This document shows, in pieces, positions 59,793-64,000 of a DNA stretch of 64,000 nucleotides. Location: assembly GCA_034359265.1 (NCBI GenBank), contig CP136891.1:62410001-62474000 (forward strand), written 5' to 3'. Numbering within the stretch: position 1 is the stretch's first letter; each line of letters begins with the position of its first letter. This DNA is from Canna indica (taxonomy: Eukaryota; Streptophyta; Magnoliopsida; Zingiberales; Cannaceae). Made by a program: the position numbers and the translations under genes. The notes under the pieces are model-generated. The model saw only the letters and a program-made list of their open reading frames with translations, had not been told where the DNA came from and ran no database searches.

Positions 59793-60238
59793 ATCTCTCC
59801 CTTTTTGATGATGACAAACATAACATGGAATTTTGAAGAAACATATGCATATTCTTTGTGAGTTTAAGTTAAGGCATAAAAGATATATAACTCAATATAT
59901 GCATATCAATACTTCTAACTCAAGCTATGCTCCCCCTATGAATGTGCATGTCATTTTTGTAACTCCCCCTAACTATATGCATCATAAAAACAAGTGTGAC
60001 CTTACTTTTTCTCCCCCTTTTGACATCCATCAAAAAGGGTAAGAATTAAGGTGCAATTAATGAGTGTCATCATGAAAACCAAGAAAGCCACAAAACCAAG
60101 TATCATCTACCACTATAGTCCTTCCTATTAATGTAAGCCTATCGAAGGCAAACTTCAATAAGTCGCAAAGCCCTACTACAGAGCAGTACATAAGTGTGAT
60201 GACACTTTATAGAATGCAAATTTTTGAAAAAGGACATC
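59793..60238 (-). other. Copia 3' untranslated region with polypurine tracts
   Basis: Minus-strand polypurine tracts AAAAAGGGAGAGAT (next to the LTR) and CAAAAGGGGGAGAAA near 60010 give the repeated pattern known for Sireviruses. No coding sequence is seen. Confidence 0.65.
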
Positions 60239-60607
60239 TTAACCACTAGGAAAAGCACAAATCCTTAATTGCATCCTTAAGTTTGTAAAACTTTCTTCAA
60301 CCAAGGGTTTTGTAAATATATTGGCAAGTTGTTTGTCGGTGGATACAAATTCTATCGATATATTTTCCTTAGTCACATTATCTCTAAGAAAATGATGCCT
60401 TAGATCAATATGCTTAGTTCTAGAGTGTAAAATAGGATTCTTTGTTAAATTTATTGCATTAGTATTGTAACAATGAATAGGTATGCAAGAATACTTAAGT
60501 CCATAATCTAAAAGAGTTTGTTTCATCCATAGGACTTGTGCACAACAACTAGCCGCAACGATGTATCCGCTTCGGTAGTTGAAAATGCAATTGAGTTTTG
60601 TTTCTTT
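60239..60607 (-). pseudogene. Copia RNase H, C-terminal part
   Basis: The sequence reads IVAASCCAQVLWMKQTLLDYGL, SRTKHIDLRHHFLRDNV and STDKQLANIFTKPL, the conserved end of a Ty1/copia RNase H, with a stop at 60239. The upstream half is at 63600-64000, separated by the inserted CACTA derivative, so the two pieces form one gene split by the insertion. Confidence 0.9.
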
Positions 60608-63596
60608 CACTACTAGAAAAATGGGCATCAGCAACGACTGATGCCGTTGCTGAAGATCATCAGCAACGGCCGGAGCCGTTGCAATGGAGCCGTGGCAGAA
60701 AATCGCGTTGCTGATAACTTAGCAACGGATCAGCAACGGTCGCTCGGGCCGTTGCTAAAAATATTATCAGCAACAGTTTTGCCACGGACCCGGAGCCGTT
60801 GTGGATAACATTAATAGCAACGGCCGGTGAGCCCGTAGCAACGCCGTTAGTAAAATCCCGTCGCTAAGCCGTTGCTGTAGGTCATCAGTAACGGCTTTCG
60901 ATACACTTTTATCTGATAATGTGAACCTGGTAATGAAAAAATTTAAAATTTAAAATTTCCATTGATACATTGATACATTATCTGATACATAACTCACACA
61001 CCCATACACTCATACACACATTCATTCACACATCACAAATACACCAAGATATACATCAAAACAATTATATTTATATTGATAATTATCCACAATAGTATAA
61101 AAACTATTCAAATGCAAAATTGAAGTATCAATATCCAAACAAAATAAATTAAACAAGTCTAATATCTCAGTAACAAAGTCAATATAAAAAAAATCTCACG
61201 ATGACGATGGAGGATGGTCTGGATCATATGGCGGGGTCTGGAGTGCTTGAGTGTACACCGGCATGGACTGACTCGAGGACAATGGATTAGATGATGCGGA
61301 AGAGATGCCTGCTTCGGGATGACCTGACATGTTGCGTAGCATAGCTTGTATATCCGCCATCATCTGACTCTGGCGCTCCATTATCTCAGTCTGACGCGCG
61401 ACCGTGTCCTCTAGAGTCCTTATTCTACTACTATGATCATAATTGGATCTAGAGGTGGGCGGCCGCTCACCAGCGACCGGAGGGGTCGGTGCCCCAAGTG
61501 GCCCTAGTACGGCTCGCGCATGACCACTATCTGCAAAGCCATATACGCGGCCATGGTCCCAGCCACCTGCGGCCTCGACCCACGTTGCTGCGTCAAAGTC
61601 CTCGGGGGTGCCCCCGCGCTGCACCACCGTCTGGCTGTAGTCTCCTACTCGAGTTTGATTTTTTGTTTAATATTTATCATAAAACTTAAATTATAAATTA
61701 ATGAATAATTTAAACAAATATATAGTTACCATAATGAATAATTTAAATAAATATATAGTTACCATAATGTATGCGTGCACTGCAAATGCAATAAAGCCGC
61801 CGGTGTGACGCGCTGCTCCCCCCGACATGCGATTTCTAGCCGCATTCCGAGAAACCTCCTGCCATCGATCCGTCGACCATATTCCCACGAGCTAGTCCCA
61901 TATATCCGGAGTAATCCAATCGGGGTCGTATCCCCGAGTCTCCGCGATGTTAGTGGTCCCAGCTCGGGCCATCGCCTGGGACCGAGCCTGCCCCAACTGC
62001 CCGTTGTACATTGCCCGTGAAATAGCCTCCCAGGCAGCGTAAATGAAGGGCCTTTGGTCCTCGGCCCATGTATAGCGAGCCTGCAAAATAATAATATCAG
62101 TACCAATATTAATCATCATGCATGTAAAAAAAATAATAATACGTGCCTCAAACTCGCGTCATAACATGTCGACGTGCTCGCTAGGCACGTGAGACCACGT
62201 AGGCCATGCCCCGTGCATGTATCGTCGAATAGTAGAAGAAATGCTCCTCGACACTTCTTCTTGCTCGAACCTACACAACAAAAATAAATTTTAATATTAT
62301 ATTATGATATAATGAATTTGTAATGATTCATAATTCATGATATATTACCGCTCCCCAATCACGCTAATAAATCTACGTGACTCTGTGGCTGGTGGAGGCT
62401 GCCACCTGTTCGGCCCGCGTGGCCGCCTGCGTCGGGATGTACTAGCCTCGGCAGTATCATCGGCATGAGGATCAGCAACAGGAGGATCAGCAGCATGAGT
62501 AAGTGTAGGAGTCTCACCGATCGGAGACTCCGAAGCTCTCCTGCGACGATAACCACGACCAGACATATCTGTTGAATAGACATATAATCAGATTATTGTA
62601 TAAATAGTAGAGATCATCTACTTCTTTTACACGAACATACAATCCCCGAACGGATATAAGATTTTGCTAAATCATATCCGACTCGTCGATGCGTACGTGA
62701 AACATATCAACTCGTCGGATGGATGATTATTTTCTAAATGTTTCGAGACAGTTCGAGTCCATATTGGACAATTCCGACACGAGTCCAAATTAGACGATTT
62801 CGGCAAGAGTCCGAAGTCGACGATTCCGGCGCGCGTCCGAAGTGGACGATTCCGGCACAATGCCGAAGTGGATAATTCCGAAATTAATCTAAACCCTAAA
62901 AATTAATCTAAACCCTAATAATTAATCTAACAAATTAAACAATTAATCTAAATAATTAATTAACATATAAATAAAAAAATAAATATAAATATAAATCTAC
63001 TCTTTCCGGCGCCGGAGTCCGGTGGACTTCGGCGCCGGCGTACAGTGTCCGGATAGTGTGTCCGGACACTGTACAAGCTCCGGCGGCAGCCATCGGCCGA
63101 TCGCCGCCGGCCGAAACCCTAAAAATAGGATTTCAGTCGAATTTCCCGCCGGCCGCAACGGGAAGAGACGGTCGGGCGGCGATTAATACCTGAAATCGGC
63201 GGTCAAGGATGAACGGCAGCGTCGGCAGCGGTAGCTCGGCGTCGTCAGCATCAGCAGCGGCGGCGAGAGGCGGGAGGAGGAGGCGGCGGCAGCAGCAGCA
63301 GGAGGAAGAAGGGTCGGGCGCGATCTGCGACCTATATAAACTTATCAGCAACGGCTCACTCGCCCGTTAGAAAGCCGTTGCTAATAAGTTATCATCAACA
63401 ACGGCTCACTTGTCCGTTAGAAAGCCGTTGCTGATAATTAAAATCATCAGCAATGGCTCGCGTGTCCGTTAGAAAGCCGTTGTAGATACAATATATCTGC
63501 AACGGCTTGAGCGACTGTAAGAATGCCGTTGCAAATAGCAACGGCTTGAGCGGCCGTTGCTGATAGCTGTTGCTGAAGACTCAATTTCTAGTAGTG
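60608..63596 (-). mobile_element. Deleted CACTA derivative of the 9650-15524 family
   Basis: The ends are CACTACTAGAAAAATGG and TTTCTAGTAGTG, flanked by TTT (60605-60607 and 63597-63599). Subterminal GCAACGGC repeats and the interior match the larger element closely. The whole TNP2 gene is missing: the junction near 62611-62616 joins sequence matching 11829 to sequence matching about 14488. The 2989-bp element keeps the second gene only. It is inserted in the copia RNase H gene. Confidence 0.95.
61196..62566 (-). pseudogene. Transposase_24-type gene in the deleted CACTA copy
   Basis: This is homologous to the five-exon gene at 10390-11781, from MSGRGYRRRRASESP at 62566 to a C-terminus ending PPYDPDHPPSSS at 61196. 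The coiled coil (RIRTLEDTVARQTEIMERQ) and ARYTWAEDQRPFIYA are kept. Most of the fourth exon is deleted, fusing exon 3 to the last bases of exon 4, and a single base is lost at the start of the last exon, so the frame is probably broken. The last exon itself is open to its natural end, where the larger copy has a premature stop. Confidence 0.75.
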
Positions 63597-64000
63597 TTTG
63601 AGAACCAAGAAACAAGACTCACTCCTAAGAATTGACAACACCCACTAGTGCTTTTTCTATCTACTTTACACTTGGCAAAATTCGCGTCCGAAAAACTGAT
63701 TAAATCAAAAGATGTATGACATGAATACCATAATCCTAAGTCAATTGTGTCCTTTAAATATCTCAATATGCATTTGACCGCACTTAAATGAGACATTCTA
63801 GGGCAAGATTGAAACCTAGTACATGCACAAACGCTAAACATGATATCGAGTCTACTTGTGGTTAAGTAAAGAAGACTACCAATCATATATCGATATCATT
63901 TTTCGTTGACTTTGACACCATCTTCATCTTTGTCAATCTTGATAGATGTGCTCATTGGTGTAGAAGTTATCTTGGCTTCATTCATCCCAAACCTTTTGAT
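63597..64000 (-). pseudogene. Copia RNase H, N-terminal part, running off the window
   Basis: The sequence reads IGSLLYLTTSRLDIMFSV, HLSAVKCILRYLKDTIDLGL, FSDANFAKCKVDRKSTSGCCQFLG and VSWFSN, the standard start of copia RNase H. The junction with 60607 falls a few residues after the serine-tryptophan motif. Upstream pol continues beyond 64000. Confidence 0.9.

Overview
The window is plant nuclear DNA, most likely from a monocot with a repeat-rich genome. The evidence is spliced genes with AT-rich introns, a plant ARM-repeat protein, a plant BAG co-chaperone, CACTA transposons, Sirevirus-like copia elements and Tat-type gypsy elements. A Zingiberales-like species is possible, but the sequence alone does not settle it.

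Layout. 1-630: a fold-back element cut by the left edge. 1885-8250: a gene island on the minus strand, with an intronless ARM-repeat protein (5398-7104), its predicted 5'UTR intron (7125-7900), and a chain of small well-spliced candidate exons downstream (1885-4711). 9650-15524: a CACTA transposon with perfect ends and a TGT target duplication, carrying a broken TNP2 transposase and a second Transposase_24-type gene. 16026-26860: a decayed Tat-type gypsy element on the plus strand, interrupted by solo LTRs. 26860-30535: small DNA-element debris. 30290-47175: a second gypsy remnant, gag on minus and an extra antisense Transposase_28-type reading frame on plus, split by several LTR insertions including one complete gag-only Sirevirus-like element (34069-40737). 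48723-50174: a four-exon BAG-family co-chaperone gene on the minus strand. 52250-54290: a decayed LINE. 54371-58104: the 3' part of another minus-oriented gypsy element with a solo LTR inside. 58105-64000: the 3' LTR and RNase H end of a copia/Sirevirus element, with a 2989-bp deleted CACTA derivative (60608-63596, TSD TTT) inside its RNase H gene.

Only the ARM and BAG genes look like functional host genes. The rest is a nested transposon landscape whose insertion order can be read from target duplications. The most informative points are the parent-derivative CACTA pair, the gag-only element in which AT-rich degenerate repeats replace pol, the clusters of GGTCGACC-type palindromes in the LTRs, and the unexplained minus-strand exon chain next to the ARM gene. 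No clearly new biological system was found.
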